DNA from: Gordonia rubripertincta | GTDB taxonomy: Bacteria; Actinomycetota; Actinomycetes; Mycobacteriales; Mycobacteriaceae | Assembly: GCF_038024875.1 (NCBI RefSeq) | Contig: NZ_CP136136.1 | Location: 1,488,001-1,552,000 of the forward strand | Length of the DNA: 64,000 nt | Reading direction: 5' to 3' | Shown: positions 33,511 through 43,064 of the stretch, piece after piece | How the letters are laid out: each line of letters starts with the position of its first letter | Numbering within the stretch: position 1 is the first letter of the stretch | The notes under the pieces: model-generated | Told to the model about the DNA's origin: nothing | The model's database searches: none | The model's input: the letters and a program-made list of their open reading frames with translations, nothing else | Made by a program: the position numbers and the translations under genes

Positions 33511-36243
33511 ATGTCAGCCATGAGCGATGCGCGAGCGGGGCTGGTCGGGCGGGACGCCGAACTCGCCGCGCTCCGAACCTTTCTCGACAGCACCCGGATC
33601 GATGGCGCCGCATTGCTGCTCACCGGCGATCCCGGGGTCGGCAAGACCGCGTTGCTCGACGCCGCCGTCGACACCTCGCGTGCCGCGGGTATGCGCGTCA
33701 TCCGCGGGAGCGGCATCGAATTCGAGTCCGAGCTCGGTTTCGCTGTCCTGCATCAGCTGGTCCTCCCGCTGGCGGCCGAGCTCGGCCGTCTCCCGGAGTC
33801 CCAGCGCGCTGCTCTCGAGGTGGCGTTGGGTCTCGAAGACGGCAGCGCGCCAAGCCAGATAGCGGTCCTGAACGCTGCGTTGGGGTTGTTCGCCGCGGCC
33901 GCGGCCGACGATCCTCTTCTACTCGTGATCGATGATCTGCACGTGGTGGATCAACCGAGCATTGCCGCGATCGGCTTCATCGCCCGGCGGGTGCAAGGGC
34001 GGCGGATCGGAGTTCTGGCGGCCCGGCGGTCGGGACCAGGCGGTGCATTCCGGCCGACCGGCGTCGCCGAACTGGATGTCACCCCACTGACGGATGCGGA
34101 CTCCCTCCGCCTCCTCGCGCGTCGTTTCGCTCACCTCCCCCGAAGTGTTCTGTCCTCCGTGGCCGGTGACGCGCAGGGCAATCCGCTGGCACTGCTCGAG
34201 TTCGCCGGGACCACGGGCGCATCAGGTGACCGCGCCGGCTGGGTGGGCGGACCGGCCCGAGATGTCAGCGCACTCTTCGGCGCTCGGATCGGTCGACTAC
34301 CCGAGCGGACCCGCGACCTGCTCCTGTTGGCCGCCCTCGAGGGCTCCGGCGATCTCCGAATCCTCCAAGTGGTCGGTGCGTCAGAAGGTTTCGACGACCT
34401 GGCCGCGGCCGAACGTGATCACCTGGTGATCGTCGAGGAGGATGACCACATCATTCGGTTCCGGCATCCGCTGGTCAGGTCGGCGGTGGTCGACGGTTCC
34501 ACCGCGGAGCAGCGGCGCACGGCGCACCGACGGCTCGCGGACGTGCTGGTCGACCAGCCCGACCGTCGTGGTGTCCACTTGGCGAAGTCGACGACCACGC
34601 CTGACGAGTCCGTTGCCTCGGTGGTCGAGGTGGCGGCCCAGACCAGCTTGCGCCGAGGCGATCCCGGCGGGGCGGTCGCGATGTTGCGACGGGCGGCGGA
34701 GCTGAGTCCGGAGGCCGAAAAGGGGAGGCGGCGGTTGTCGCAGGCCGCCTATGTCGCCGCCTGGATCGCCGGTGAACTCGACACGTCTCATGAACTGTTG
34801 CACGCGCTCCAGGGGGTTCCCGGGGGTCAACCGATCGGAGCCACTGCGGCGGCTGCGTTTCTCGTCCTCGTCACCGAGGGTGACGCAGACACCGCGTACA
34901 CCATGTTGATGCCGGCGCTCGAGGCCGCGACGTCCGTCGACGGTCCGCGCACCGGCGACGTCGAAGACGCTCTCTTCACTCTCACCCTCGCAGCGGACTA
35001 TCTCGGTGGCCGTGAGTACTGGCAGCCGTTGATGGATCTCGTCGGGCGATTCCCCGACCCGTCAACGGCATCCGCAGCAACACTGGCCCGCGTCCACCAT
35101 GATCTCGGCTCGATGGACAACGAGCAGCTGCGGCGCCTTGACGCGGCGATCGACCGTCTGCGCGATGAGACCGACACCGACATCGTGATCCGCACCGCAC
35201 TGGTCGCCTCGTACGTCGATCGCCTGCCCGGATGCCGGGAGTCTGTCACGCGGGTCATCCGTGACGGCGGTGCGGTCGGATCGAGCATGCCTGGTCTCAT
35301 CTACCTTGCCCTCGATCATCTCTATGCTGCAAGGCTTTCAGCGGCGTCGGATGCCGCAGCAGAGCTCATCACACTGTCCGAGAGGACCGGGTACCCGCTG
35401 TGGGCTCAGGTGGGGCACTACGCCGCAGCGATGGCTGCGGCGGAGCGCGGGGACCTCGAAGAGTCCATCGAACACTGCGAGCGGATCTGGGGCTGGTCCG
35501 GTCCTCGCCGGGTGCACCGGCTCGTGAAATGTGCCCACTTCGCCAGGGCCAGGGCGGCACTCGGAGTCGCCGACTTCGAGACGGCTCACCGCCACGCGGT
35601 GGAGGTGTGCACACCTGGTGAGCTCGCCCGCTTCAATCCCGAGGCGGTATGGGCTGCACCAGATCTCATCGAGGCCGCAGTGCGCACCGGGCGGGTCGAC
35701 GAGGCCCGTGCACACGCCGAAGCGTTCCGCTCGGCCGGCCTCGAACGCATCTCGTCGCGGTTGGCTCTCATCTCCGGGTTGTGTACCGCGATGGCGTCAG
35801 AACCCGACGAGGCCGTACGGATACACGAGGAGACACTGACGATCCCGGGCCGCGAACAGTGGCCCTTCGAGGTCGGTCGAGTACACCTCGCATCCGGTGA
35901 GGTTCTTCGTCGTCAGGGTCGAGCACGTGATGCTCGGCGGCAGCTGGACGCTGCGCGAAAGTTGTTCGCCGACATCGGAGCTCGTACATGGTTGAGCCGT
36001 GCGAACACCGAGCTGCGTGCCACGGGGATGAGTCGTGCGCGGTCGAGGTCGGAACTCACTCCGCAGGAACTCGAGGTCGCGAGACTTGCGGCGTCGGGTC
36101 TGTCGAACCCGCAGATCGCCGAGCGGTTGTTTCTGTCGCCACGCACCGTCTCGTCGCACCTGTATCGGTTGTTCCCCAAACTCGGAATCACCTCGCGGGC
36201 AGCGCTTCGTGATGCGCTCGATGCCTTGGCAGGTACCGACTGA
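33511..36243 (+). CDS. Large LuxR-family (LAL) transcriptional regulator with ATPase domain
   Basis: The 910-residue protein has an N-terminal P-loop ATPase (VGRDAELAALRTFL, Walker A TGDPGVGKTALLD, Walker B LLLVIDDLHVVD), a long helical TPR-like middle region (about 400-820), and a C-terminal LuxR helix-turn-helix (ELTPQELEVARLAASGLSNPQIAERLFLSPRTVSSHL). It is a member of the LAL regulators related to MalT, which turn on genes after ligand and ATP binding. Start at ATG 33511 with GGTCGGGGA before; ATG 33520 also possible. Target genes are unknown; neighbouring regulated operons are not evident. Confidence 0.87.
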   Translation: MSAMSDARAGLVGRDAELAALRTFLDSTRIDGAALLLTGDPGVGKTALLDAAVDTSRAAGMRVIRGSGIEFESELGFAVLHQLVLPLAAELGRLPESQRAALEVALGLEDGSAPSQIAVLNAALGLFAAAAADDPLLLVIDDLHVVDQPSIAAIGFIARRVQGRRIGVLAARRSGPGGAFRPTGVAELDVTPLTDADSLRLLARRFAHLPRSVLSSVAGDAQGNPLALLEFAGTTGASGDRAGWVGGPARDVSALFGARIGRLPERTRDLLLLAALEGSGDLRILQVVGASEGFDDLAAAERDHLVIVEEDDHIIRFRHPLVRSAVVDGSTAEQRRTAHRRLADVLVDQPDRRGVHLAKSTTTPDESVASVVEVAAQTSLRRGDPGGAVAMLRRAAELSPEAEKGRRRLSQAAYVAAWIAGELDTSHELLHALQGVPGGQPIGATAAAAFLVLVTEGDADTAYTMLMPALEAATSVDGPRTGDVEDALFTLTLAADYLGGREYWQPLMDLVGRFPDPSTASAATLARVHHDLGSMDNEQLRRLDAAIDRLRDETDTDIVIRTALVASYVDRLPGCRESVTRVIRDGGAVGSSMPGLIYLALDHLYAARLSAASDAAAELITLSERTGYPLWAQVGHYAAAMAAAERGDLEESIEHCERIWGWSGPRRVHRLVKCAHFARARAALGVADFETAHRHAVEVCTPGELARFNPEAVWAAPDLIEAAVRTGRVDEARAHAEAFRSAGLERISSRLALISGLCTAMASEPDEAVRIHEETLTIPGREQWPFEVGRVHLASGEVLRRQGRARDARRQLDAARKLFADIGARTWLSRANTELRATGMSRARSRSELTPQELEVARLAASGLSNPQIAERLFLSPRTVSSHLYRLFPKLGITSRAALRDALDALAGTD

Positions 36244-36385
36244 GGTCGATGGAACCGTTTGGCGCACAACGTGTTGGTTACCGGGACCTTGTGGATGAGA
36301 ATCCGAGTTTGTCGGTGGGTTGATCTAGATTGGGTGGTGACAGATTCAGCCATCCAGGTTGGGCTGTAGACGTTGTGGGGGCAGC

Positions 36386-37948
36386 GTGTCGCGTGCGTGG
36401 ACCGATCTACCGGGCGAGTTCCTCGCCGGGGTCGATCCTGCCCACCCCGAACAGTCCGACACCGCAACCCATATGGAACGGTTCGGTTCGATCCGCCACG
36501 GCGAGGCTTACCTGGCGTGGTGCCGGTATGAATCGATCATCACCGTCTACGACCAGCTCGTGGTCAACACCGGTGGCGGGTTCTTCATCGACCGCTACAC
36601 CGAGATGGTGACCCGGGTGTGCCGTGAAGCCGCGATCACCCGCTACCAGGCCGATCAGTGGGTCGGTGAAGCACTCGCCCTGCGTGACCGGTTGCCGAAG
36701 GTGTTGACCACGCTGCGCGATGGCATCCTGTCGCGCCAGTTGATCCAGACGGTCATCTCCCGTACCGACCTCATTTCCGATGACGCGGTCATGGCTGATC
36801 TCGATGCCGAGATCGAACGCATCGTGCGTAATCGCAAGGGCGCGTGGGCCAACCCGAAACTCCGGGACATGGTCGATCGGCTGGTGTTCCGTCACGATCC
36901 TGATGCGGTGCGCGAACGCCGCAAGGAAGCGTTGGACAAGCGTGGGATGTGGACCGAGAACTTCGTCGACGGGACCGGTGAGATCACCGGTGTGATGGCG
37001 GCGGAGAACATTCGTATTGCCGCGAAAGCGGTGACAGCGTTGGCCGATACCGTCTGCGCCCAGGACGGGCGCAACCGTAACCAGCGCAATTCCGATGCCA
37101 TGTTCGCGCTGTTGACTGGCACCGTCTTCGATTGCCAGTGCGGGCGGGAGGATTGTGACGCCGAGATCCCCGACCCCGCCGAGGTGGTCCGCGCGGTGAG
37201 TACTGAGGTCGTCGTCCACGTGGTCACCGATGCCGCCACCCTCGCCGGGGCTTCGGGGATCGGTTGGGTCGACGGCCACGGGATCATCTCTGATGAGCAT
37301 GTGCGTGATCTCGCCACCCGGCCCGACGCGACCATCAAGCCTGTCACCCCGGTGCGGACACCCCCGGCCCGCGTCGTCGCCGAGGATGTCCCGTCGAAGG
37401 ATGTCGTGGTCGTCTACCCGGGTGCGCAAGCCGCGGACCCGTACCGGCCGACCGCTGCGTGTGCGGATTTCGTGCGGGTGCGTGACGGGTACTGCACCGA
37501 ACCCGGCTGCGCCCAGTCCGCTTTCGGTAGCGATCTGGACCACGTCACCGAGTACGACCACACCCACCCCACCCAGGGTGGGCCGACGGCCAGTGAGAAC
37601 CTCAACGCCAAATGCCGGTTCGGGCACCTACACAAAACGTTCGGCGACTGGATCGACACCCAGTACCGCGACGACGACGGCCACCTGGTCACCGAATACC
37701 GCACGTCCGAGGGGTTCGTCATCCCCGGTGACGCCGAAACCCTCGAAGACTCCTTCCCGAACCTGCGGCGTATCCGCTACGAACAGCCACCCCAAGCCCC
37801 ACCGACCCCACGGGTCATCACCGGCGACGAACCGCCGCGCCCACGCAACCGACTGGCAGACAAACACGCCAGACGGCGAGCCGAACGCGCCCGCAACCAG
37901 CGAGAACGCGAACGCCGTCAGCAGGCCGACGGACCTCCGCCCTTCTGA
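36386..37948 (+). CDS. DUF222/HNH endonuclease domain protein (13E12 type)
   Basis: The 520-residue protein has the DUF222 region (about 40-260) and a C-terminal HNH nuclease domain with conserved cysteines and histidines: CADFVRVRDGYCTEPGC, LDHVTEYDHTHPTQGGPTASENL and CRFGHLHKTFGDW. This is the 13E12 repeat family, multi-copy in Gordonia and mycobacteria and suspected to be mobile or selfish. Start is GTG 36386 (VSRAWTDLPGEF); the frame opens at 36359. The C-terminus is strongly charged (RRRAERARNQRERER). No target is known. Confidence 0.8.
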   Translation: MSRAWTDLPGEFLAGVDPAHPEQSDTATHMERFGSIRHGEAYLAWCRYESIITVYDQLVVNTGGGFFIDRYTEMVTRVCREAAITRYQADQWVGEALALRDRLPKVLTTLRDGILSRQLIQTVISRTDLISDDAVMADLDAEIERIVRNRKGAWANPKLRDMVDRLVFRHDPDAVRERRKEALDKRGMWTENFVDGTGEITGVMAAENIRIAAKAVTALADTVCAQDGRNRNQRNSDAMFALLTGTVFDCQCGREDCDAEIPDPAEVVRAVSTEVVVHVVTDAATLAGASGIGWVDGHGIISDEHVRDLATRPDATIKPVTPVRTPPARVVAEDVPSKDVVVVYPGAQAADPYRPTAACADFVRVRDGYCTEPGCAQSAFGSDLDHVTEYDHTHPTQGGPTASENLNAKCRFGHLHKTFGDWIDTQYRDDDGHLVTEYRTSEGFVIPGDAETLEDSFPNLRRIRYEQPPQAPPTPRVITGDEPPRPRNRLADKHARRRAERARNQRERERRQQADGPPPF

Positions 37949-38078
37949 TGACCGACTGACCTAAGTCAGTACCGTCGTCGGATTGCAGTCACCTGACGGA
38001 GGCTGTCGACCCGTGTGTGGAGCGACGCTGGAGCGGTCATCAATACCGCCCACCGGGCACGATCGCGAGGAGCACATC

Positions 38079-38903
38079 ATGCCTTTCGTCACCACCACCG
38101 ACGGCGTCGAGATCTTCTACAAGGACTGGGGCGCCGGTCAGCCGATCGTGTTTCATCACGGCTGGCCCCTCAGCTCCGATGACTGGGACGCCCAACTGCT
38201 GTTCTTCGTCCAGCAGGGATTTCGGGTGATCGCTCACGACCGCCGCGGCCACGGACGCTCGGCACAGGTCGGCAACGGACACGACATGGACCACTACGCA
38301 GCCGACGCCGCGGCGGTCGCCGAGCACCTGGACCTGCGCGACGCCATCCATGTCGGACACTCCACGGGCGGTGGCGAGGTTGCCCGCTACGTCGCACGGC
38401 ACGGCGTCGGCCGCGTGGCCAAGGCCGTCCTCATCGGTGCTGTTCCGCCGATCATGGTTAAGACGGAAGCCAATCCGGGCGGCTTGCCGATAGAGGTGTT
38501 CGACGGCTTCCGCGACGGTGTGGCCGGCGACCGCTCGCAGTTTTACCTCGACGTCGCGTCGGGACCGTTCTACGGCTACAACCGTCCGGGCGCCGAAGCA
38601 TCGCAGGGCGTCATCTACAACTGGTGGCGCCAGGGCATGGCCGGCGACGCGAAGGCGCATTACGAAGGCATCAAGGCGTTCTCGGAGACCGACTTCACCG
38701 AGGACCTCAAGGCCATCAGCGTGCCGACCCTGATCATGCACGGCGACGACGACCAGGTTGTCCCGATCGCCGACTCCGCCGAATGGTCGGTGAAGCTGGT
38801 GCCGAACGCCACGCTGAAGGTCTACCCGGGCCTCTCGCAAGGCATGTGCACGGTCAACGCCGCGACCATCAACGCCGATCTACTCGACTACATCAAGAAC
38901 TGA
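38079..38903 (+). CDS. Alpha/beta hydrolase, non-haem chloroperoxidase type
   Basis: A 274-residue alpha/beta hydrolase starting at ATG 38079 (MPFVTTTDGVEIFYKDWG), with GAGGAG upstream. It shows HHGWPLSSDDWD (oxyanion), DRRGHGRSAQ, the nucleophile elbow GHSTGGGE, the acid in PTLIMHGDDDQVVP and a catalytic region near the end where one expects the histidine (VYPGLSQGMCTVNA). In this family the usual C-terminal His is followed by a G-M segment; here I see no clear His, so activity is uncertain. The next gene is an aldo/keto reductase 3 bases on. Confidence 0.75.
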   Translation: MPFVTTTDGVEIFYKDWGAGQPIVFHHGWPLSSDDWDAQLLFFVQQGFRVIAHDRRGHGRSAQVGNGHDMDHYAADAAAVAEHLDLRDAIHVGHSTGGGEVARYVARHGVGRVAKAVLIGAVPPIMVKTEANPGGLPIEVFDGFRDGVAGDRSQFYLDVASGPFYGYNRPGAEASQGVIYNWWRQGMAGDAKAHYEGIKAFSETDFTEDLKAISVPTLIMHGDDDQVVPIADSAEWSVKLVPNATLKVYPGLSQGMCTVNAATINADLLDYIKN

Positions 38904-38906
38904 GGA

Positions 38907-39783
38907 ATGTCCGTGAACACATCCACCACACTGCCCGGTGGCACCTGGACCCTGGGGTGACACAACAGTCACCAGATTCGGTTACGGCGCAATGCAACTC
39001 GCCGGTCCGTGGGTGATGGGTCCGCCCGCCGACCCCGACGCGGCACGCGCCGTGCTCCGCGACGTCGTCGAGCAGGGCATCACCCACATCGACACCAGCG
39101 ACGCCTATGGACCGCGTGTCACCAACGACCTGATCCGAGAAACCCTTCATCCGTATCCGGACTCGCTGTTCATCGCAACGAAGGTCGGCGCCACCCGGGA
39201 CGCCGAGGGCGGCTGGCCACCGGCCCGGGAACCCGAGGACCTACGTAAACAGGTTCACGACAACCTTCTTGCCCTCGGCGTCGAGGCGCTCGACCTCGTC
39301 AACATGCGGATGGGCGACACGCTGGGGCTGCAGGCGGGTTCGATCGCCGAGGGGATGGAGACGCTCGTCGAGCTGCAGCGGGACGGATTGATCCGACACC
39401 TCGGGGTCAGCAACGTGACCGTCGAGCAGGTCGCCGAGGCACGTTCCGTCGCCCCGATCGTCTGCGTCCAGAACATGTACAACCTCGCCCATCGCGCCGA
39501 CGACGCCCTTATCGACGAACTCGCCGCCGACGGCATCGCGTACGTGCCGTTCTTTCCGCTCGGCGGCTTCTCGCCGCTGCAGTCCGAAGCGCTGTCCCGG
39601 GTCGCCGGCCGCCTGGGCGCCACACCCATGTCCGTCGCACTGGCCTGGCTGCTTCAGCGTTCACCGAACATCCTGCTCATCCCCGGGACGTCGTCGGCTG
39701 CACACCTCCGCGAGAACATCGCGGGCGCGGGACTGCAACTGACCGAAGAAGACATCGCCGAACTCGACACCATCAGCGCCTGA
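38907..39783 (+). CDS. Aldo/keto reductase, apparent frameshift
   Basis: The natural product of about 291 residues begins MSVNTSTTLPGGTWTLG at ATG 38907 and continues DTTVTRFGYGAMQLAGPWVMG after one base is removed from CTGGGGTG (38952-38959); the present sequence reads a stop at that point. The rest shows DTSDAYGP with the catalytic Tyr, IATKVG with the Lys, and the late PGTSSAAHLREN cofactor segment of NADPH-dependent aldo/keto reductases. The gene follows the hydrolase by three bases and is probably in one operon. Substrate unknown. Confidence 0.8.
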
Positions 39784-39831
39784 CGAGAACCGGCAAGTGG
39801 GCTCGTGACTTATCTCCTCGGGGGTGTAACA

Positions 39832-39850
39832 CTGTAATCATGTAATACAG
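39832..39850. promoter_or_regulatory. Dyad upstream of 39866 gene
   Basis: CTGTAATCATGTAATACAG spans 19 bases with complementary ends (CTGTA and TACAG) and lies 15 bases before the start codon. It is low in G+C for this region and may be an operator or promoter element. Regulator unknown. Confidence 0.35.
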
Positions 39851-39865
39851 CTCGAGGAGGCGGTC

Positions 39866-40435
39866 ATGAAAAACGCGCAACAGGGAAGCCGAGGGTCGGG
39901 CGGGCGTCGTGGTGGTTGGCAGCGGGCCGAACTGCCCGACGCCGGGGATGCGGCCGCGTGGTTCGCCGGCCGCCTGCCCGACGCCTGGTTCACCGGACCC
40001 GCAGAGGTCACCGTCGACCGCGACGAGATAACCGTCATCGGAATGCTCGAGCCACCGACGACCGGCAACGATGCCGACGTACGCGCCGCCGCGCAGGGGC
40101 GGGCGTCGAGGTTCCGCGAGGAGACCCGCGCCGAACGGATGTCGATTGCCGACGAGGCGCAGGCCCGCTACGCAAGAAAGGTCTCGTGGGGTGTCGCCGT
40201 CGGCGACGAGCGAATCCTCTTCACTCATCTCGCAGTACCGGTCATGACGCGACTCCGTCAGCCGGAACGACGCGTGCTCGACACGCTTGTCGACGCCGGG
40301 GTCGCCCGGTCGAGGGCCGACGCACTGGCCTGGTCGGTCAAACTGGTCGGCGCCCACACCGAAGAGTGGCTGGGCAAATTGCGTGCCGCAATGGACGAGG
40401 TGGACAACTTGCGTGCCGAAGGTCCCGGTCTGTGA
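39866..40435 (+). CDS. Hypothetical actinobacterial protein
   Basis: The 189-residue protein begins MKNAQQGSRGSG with a basic Gly-rich tail and has GAGGAGGCGGTC before the ATG. Residues 20-65 (AGDAAAWFAGRLPDAWFTGPAEVTVDRDEITVIGML) are conserved in appearance, and the C-terminal half has helical SRADALAWSVKLVGAHTEEWLGKLR. No motif known to me identifies it, though similar proteins occur in Mycobacteriales. There is no signal or membrane helix. The upstream dyad suggests it is regulated by a dedicated factor. Confidence 0.6.
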   Translation: MKNAQQGSRGSGGRRGGWQRAELPDAGDAAAWFAGRLPDAWFTGPAEVTVDRDEITVIGMLEPPTTGNDADVRAAAQGRASRFREETRAERMSIADEAQARYARKVSWGVAVGDERILFTHLAVPVMTRLRQPERRVLDTLVDAGVARSRADALAWSVKLVGAHTEEWLGKLRAAMDEVDNLRAEGPGL

Positions 40436-40469
40436 CCGATTTTCGGTCTGAAGCGGGGATACTGATCCG

Positions 40470-41348
40470 ATGCTGATCGGAATCCTCGCGGCCGTCTTCG
40501 CGGCACTCGCCTACGGAACGGCCTCGGTGCTGCAGGCACGGGGCGCGCAGAGCGTCGACGACACGGGTGCCGGGCCTGGTGAGGCGCCGTCGTTGCGATC
40601 GACCATCGCGGCCATGCTGACGGTGGCGTTCATCGCGGGAATGGCGCTGGACGGTATCGGTTTCCTCGGCAACCTCGTGGCGGCGCGGATGATCCCGCTG
40701 TTCCTCGCACAGCCGATCGTCAGCGCCAACCTGGTCGTGACCGTGGTGCTGGCGACCATCGTGCTGAAAGCGAAGCTGTCCCAGCGCGATTGGATCGCCA
40801 TCGGTGTCGTCGTGGTGTCGTTGGTGCTGCTCGGGTTCGCCGCGGGCGACGAGGGACGCAAACACGAATGGTGGCTGCATTGGGCGGTTCTCATCGCAGC
40901 GGTCGTCATCCTCGGTCTCGGGGCGGCGATCCTCCCGCGGATGCAGAGCCGGGTCGCGGTGCTGGCCGGCCTGTCCGGCGGTGTCCTGTTCGGCGTTCTC
41001 GCCGTCGCGGTGCGAATCCTCGACGGCCTCGACCCCTTCGATCTCGGTGAACTCGTCACCGACCCCGCCCTGTACGCCATCATCCTGGCGGGACCCGGTG
41101 GGTTCTACATGTTCACGGTGGCCCTGCAGAAGGGAGCGGTGAGCGCGGCGTCGGCGTCGCTGGTGGTCGGCGAGACCGTGGTGCCGGGCGTCATCGGGAT
41201 CGTGGTCCTCGGCGACACCGTCCGGGAAGGCTGGGGACCGGTCGCGGTGGTCGCGTTCATCGCCGCCGTCGTCGGCGCGGTGGTCGTCGCCATGTCGCCG
41301 GTCGTCGAGGAGGTCGAACGAGCGGGGGAGAGCACACCGGTCGGCTGA
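40470..41348 (+). CDS. DMT/EamA-like membrane protein, second paralogue
   Basis: A 292-residue protein with nine or ten helices, clearly related to the product at 32515 (see there for shared segments). It begins at ATG 40470 with MLIGILAAVFAALAYGTASVLQARGAQ. Shared order, length and the segments RILDGLDPFDL, GGFYMFTVALQKG and VVGETVVPGVIGIVVLGDTVREGWGPVAVVAF show duplication of the whole gene. It starts 34 bases after the upstream hypothetical gene, perhaps in one operon. Substrate is unknown. Confidence 0.75.
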   Translation: MLIGILAAVFAALAYGTASVLQARGAQSVDDTGAGPGEAPSLRSTIAAMLTVAFIAGMALDGIGFLGNLVAARMIPLFLAQPIVSANLVVTVVLATIVLKAKLSQRDWIAIGVVVVSLVLLGFAAGDEGRKHEWWLHWAVLIAAVVILGLGAAILPRMQSRVAVLAGLSGGVLFGVLAVAVRILDGLDPFDLGELVTDPALYAIILAGPGGFYMFTVALQKGAVSAASASLVVGETVVPGVIGIVVLGDTVREGWGPVAVVAFIAAVVGAVVVAMSPVVEEVERAGESTPVG

Positions 41349-41410
41349 ACTGTGCCAGGTATGCCGCTTAAGCCGTCCAAAAGGCGACAACCCCGGCATC
41401 ATTACTGCCC

Positions 41411-42658
41411 ATGCGCCTGATGCTGCGGTTCCTGGCGACGCTGACCTCCGTGATCGGCATGGGGGTCTCCCTGTGTCTGGTGGCCCAACCGGCGACCGCC
41501 GCGCCAGTGCCGAACCCGGTCGCGGCGCCGAGCAGGCTCCCGTCGCAGGACCCCTTCTACGTGCCGCCCCGCGGTTACGAGAACCGGGTGCCGGGCGCGA
41601 TACTACGAACCCGCCAGGTTCAACTCGGTTGGCGTGGAACGGATGTGCCGATCTCCGCGACGCAGATCCTGTACCGCAGCACGAACAACTTCGGCAAGCC
41701 GACGTCGACGGTCACCACCGTGATCTCTCCGCCGGGGGTCGGGCCAGGGGCGCCGCGTCGCCTCGTGTCGTACCACTCCTTCTACGACGCGCTGGGTTCC
41801 CAGTGCGACCCGTCGTATACGCTGCGCGGCGGTAACATGTCCGAGCGACCGATCGACATCAGCCTGGTCACCGGCCTGATGGCCGCCGGGTACACGGTGT
41901 CGGTGCCCGACTACGAGGGACGTGGACTGCGCTGGACGATCGCCCGCGAATCCGGGTACGCCGCTCTCGACGGTCTCCGGGCGACGCTGCGTCAACTTCG
42001 CGCCCCGGCGCACACGCCGATCGGACTGTTCGGCTATTCCGGCGGATCGGTGCCCACCGGGTTCGGTGCGGAACTGGCACCGAAGTACGCACCGGAGCTC
42101 AACATCATCGGGGCGGCGGCCGGCGGAGTGGTCGTCGACCCCATCCACAATCTGGGTTACATCAACGGTAAGCAGGACTGGGCCGGGGTCATCCCCGCGC
42201 TGATGGCCGTATACAACGAGACCTACGACCTGAACCTGGCCGGCTACCTGTCCCGGAAAGGCACTCGCATCCTCCGTCAGGTGGCCGGGCAGTGCATCGA
42301 GCAGTTCGCCGACAATTACCCGGGGCTCACCGACCGTCAACTTCTCCAGCCTCAGGTCGGTGGCATCCTCGACGTTCCCGGTGCGCGCCAGGCCCTTTCG
42401 AAGAACATCATGGGGACGCTCGGAACCCCGCGCGCGCCGATGATGCTGGGAGTAGGGAATTCGGACGGCACAGGCGACGGCGTGATGATCACCGCCGACG
42501 TCGCGCGTCTGGCCGGTAGTTTCTGCCGTCGCGGTGTGCCCACGACGTTCACCGAGTACCGCGGTCAGTCACACACGGCGGCGTTCATTCCCTGGAGCGT
42601 CGAGGCTCTTGCGTTTCTGGACAACCGGTTCGCCGGACGTCCGACGGGAGGCTGCTGA
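41411..42658 (+). CDS. Secreted lipase (PF03583 secretory lipase family)
   Basis: A 415-residue protein with a signal peptide (residues 1-30, ending near ATAAPV) and an alpha/beta hydrolase core: IGLFGYSGGSVPTGF contains the catalytic Ser in GYSGG, and the Asp and His are expected near the NSDGTGDG turn and in QSHTAAFIPW. The LVSYHSFYDALGSQCDPSY segment is typical of this family, which includes Gordonia and Rhodococcus secretory lipases. It hydrolyses esters outside the cell. A second member is at 43910. Confidence 0.88.
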   Translation: MRLMLRFLATLTSVIGMGVSLCLVAQPATAAPVPNPVAAPSRLPSQDPFYVPPRGYENRVPGAILRTRQVQLGWRGTDVPISATQILYRSTNNFGKPTSTVTTVISPPGVGPGAPRRLVSYHSFYDALGSQCDPSYTLRGGNMSERPIDISLVTGLMAAGYTVSVPDYEGRGLRWTIARESGYAALDGLRATLRQLRAPAHTPIGLFGYSGGSVPTGFGAELAPKYAPELNIIGAAAGGVVVDPIHNLGYINGKQDWAGVIPALMAVYNETYDLNLAGYLSRKGTRILRQVAGQCIEQFADNYPGLTDRQLLQPQVGGILDVPGARQALSKNIMGTLGTPRAPMMLGVGNSDGTGDGVMITADVARLAGSFCRRGVPTTFTEYRGQSHTAAFIPWSVEALAFLDNRFAGRPTGGC

Positions 42659-42682
42659 GGCAGCCGCCCGCCGGCATCGCAA

Positions 42683-42895
42683 CTACTCTGCGTCGGCTGA
42701 GGGATGAGTGTTGGTGCCGCCATCGGAAACCTCGAAGTTCTTCCACTCGCCGTTGTCGTGGACCTGCATGACGGTGCCGAGGCTGTCCTCGGGTGCGGCG
42801 ACGGTCTTGAACCAGTCGTATGCACTGGTGGCGTCATCGAAATCCTTCTCCTCGATGACCTTTTCGTCGGAATCCACGACGCGGTACTGAGCCAT
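42683..42895 (-). CDS. Small hypothetical protein (70 residues)
   Basis: A 70-residue acidic protein starting at ATG 42895 with GAGGAGAG seven bases upstream. The sequence AQYRVVDSDEKVIEEKDFDDATSAYDWFKTVA reads like a small alpha/beta domain with alternating strands and charged turns. No known family recognised. It is convergent with the lipase gene and precedes the copper-binding protein gene region; a good ribosome site and codon use make it likely real. Confidence 0.6.
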   Translation of the reverse strand: MAQYRVVDSDEKVIEEKDFDDATSAYDWFKTVAAPEDSLGTVMQVHDNGEWKNFEVSDGGTNTHPSADAE

Positions 42896-43064
42896 GTTCT
42901 TCTCTCCTCACTGTCGGGTTCGACCAGGGCGCCTCTGATGTGGCGCCACATTCGACCGTATTCAGTTGCCTACCCACAGTGGCTGGGTGGCAATCATCGC
43001 CGTCGGATCGTGCCCGGCCGGCAACGCCTCGGTAACGATGGGCGTCTTCGGGTTTGAGTCGTGT

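Noticed and set aside
36244..36385. Insertion-sequence ends or target duplications around the HNH gene
   Set aside because: No inverted or direct repeats were found at the borders.
38952..38959. Programmed frameshift in the aldo/keto reductase
   Set aside because: No slippery heptamer followed by a strong structure is obvious, and the same 8-mer breaks four unrelated genes, so an error is more likely.
42649..42664. Hairpin GGCTGC/GCAGCC at the lipase stop codon as a terminator
   Set aside because: The stem is short and overlaps the stop codon; it is not convincing.
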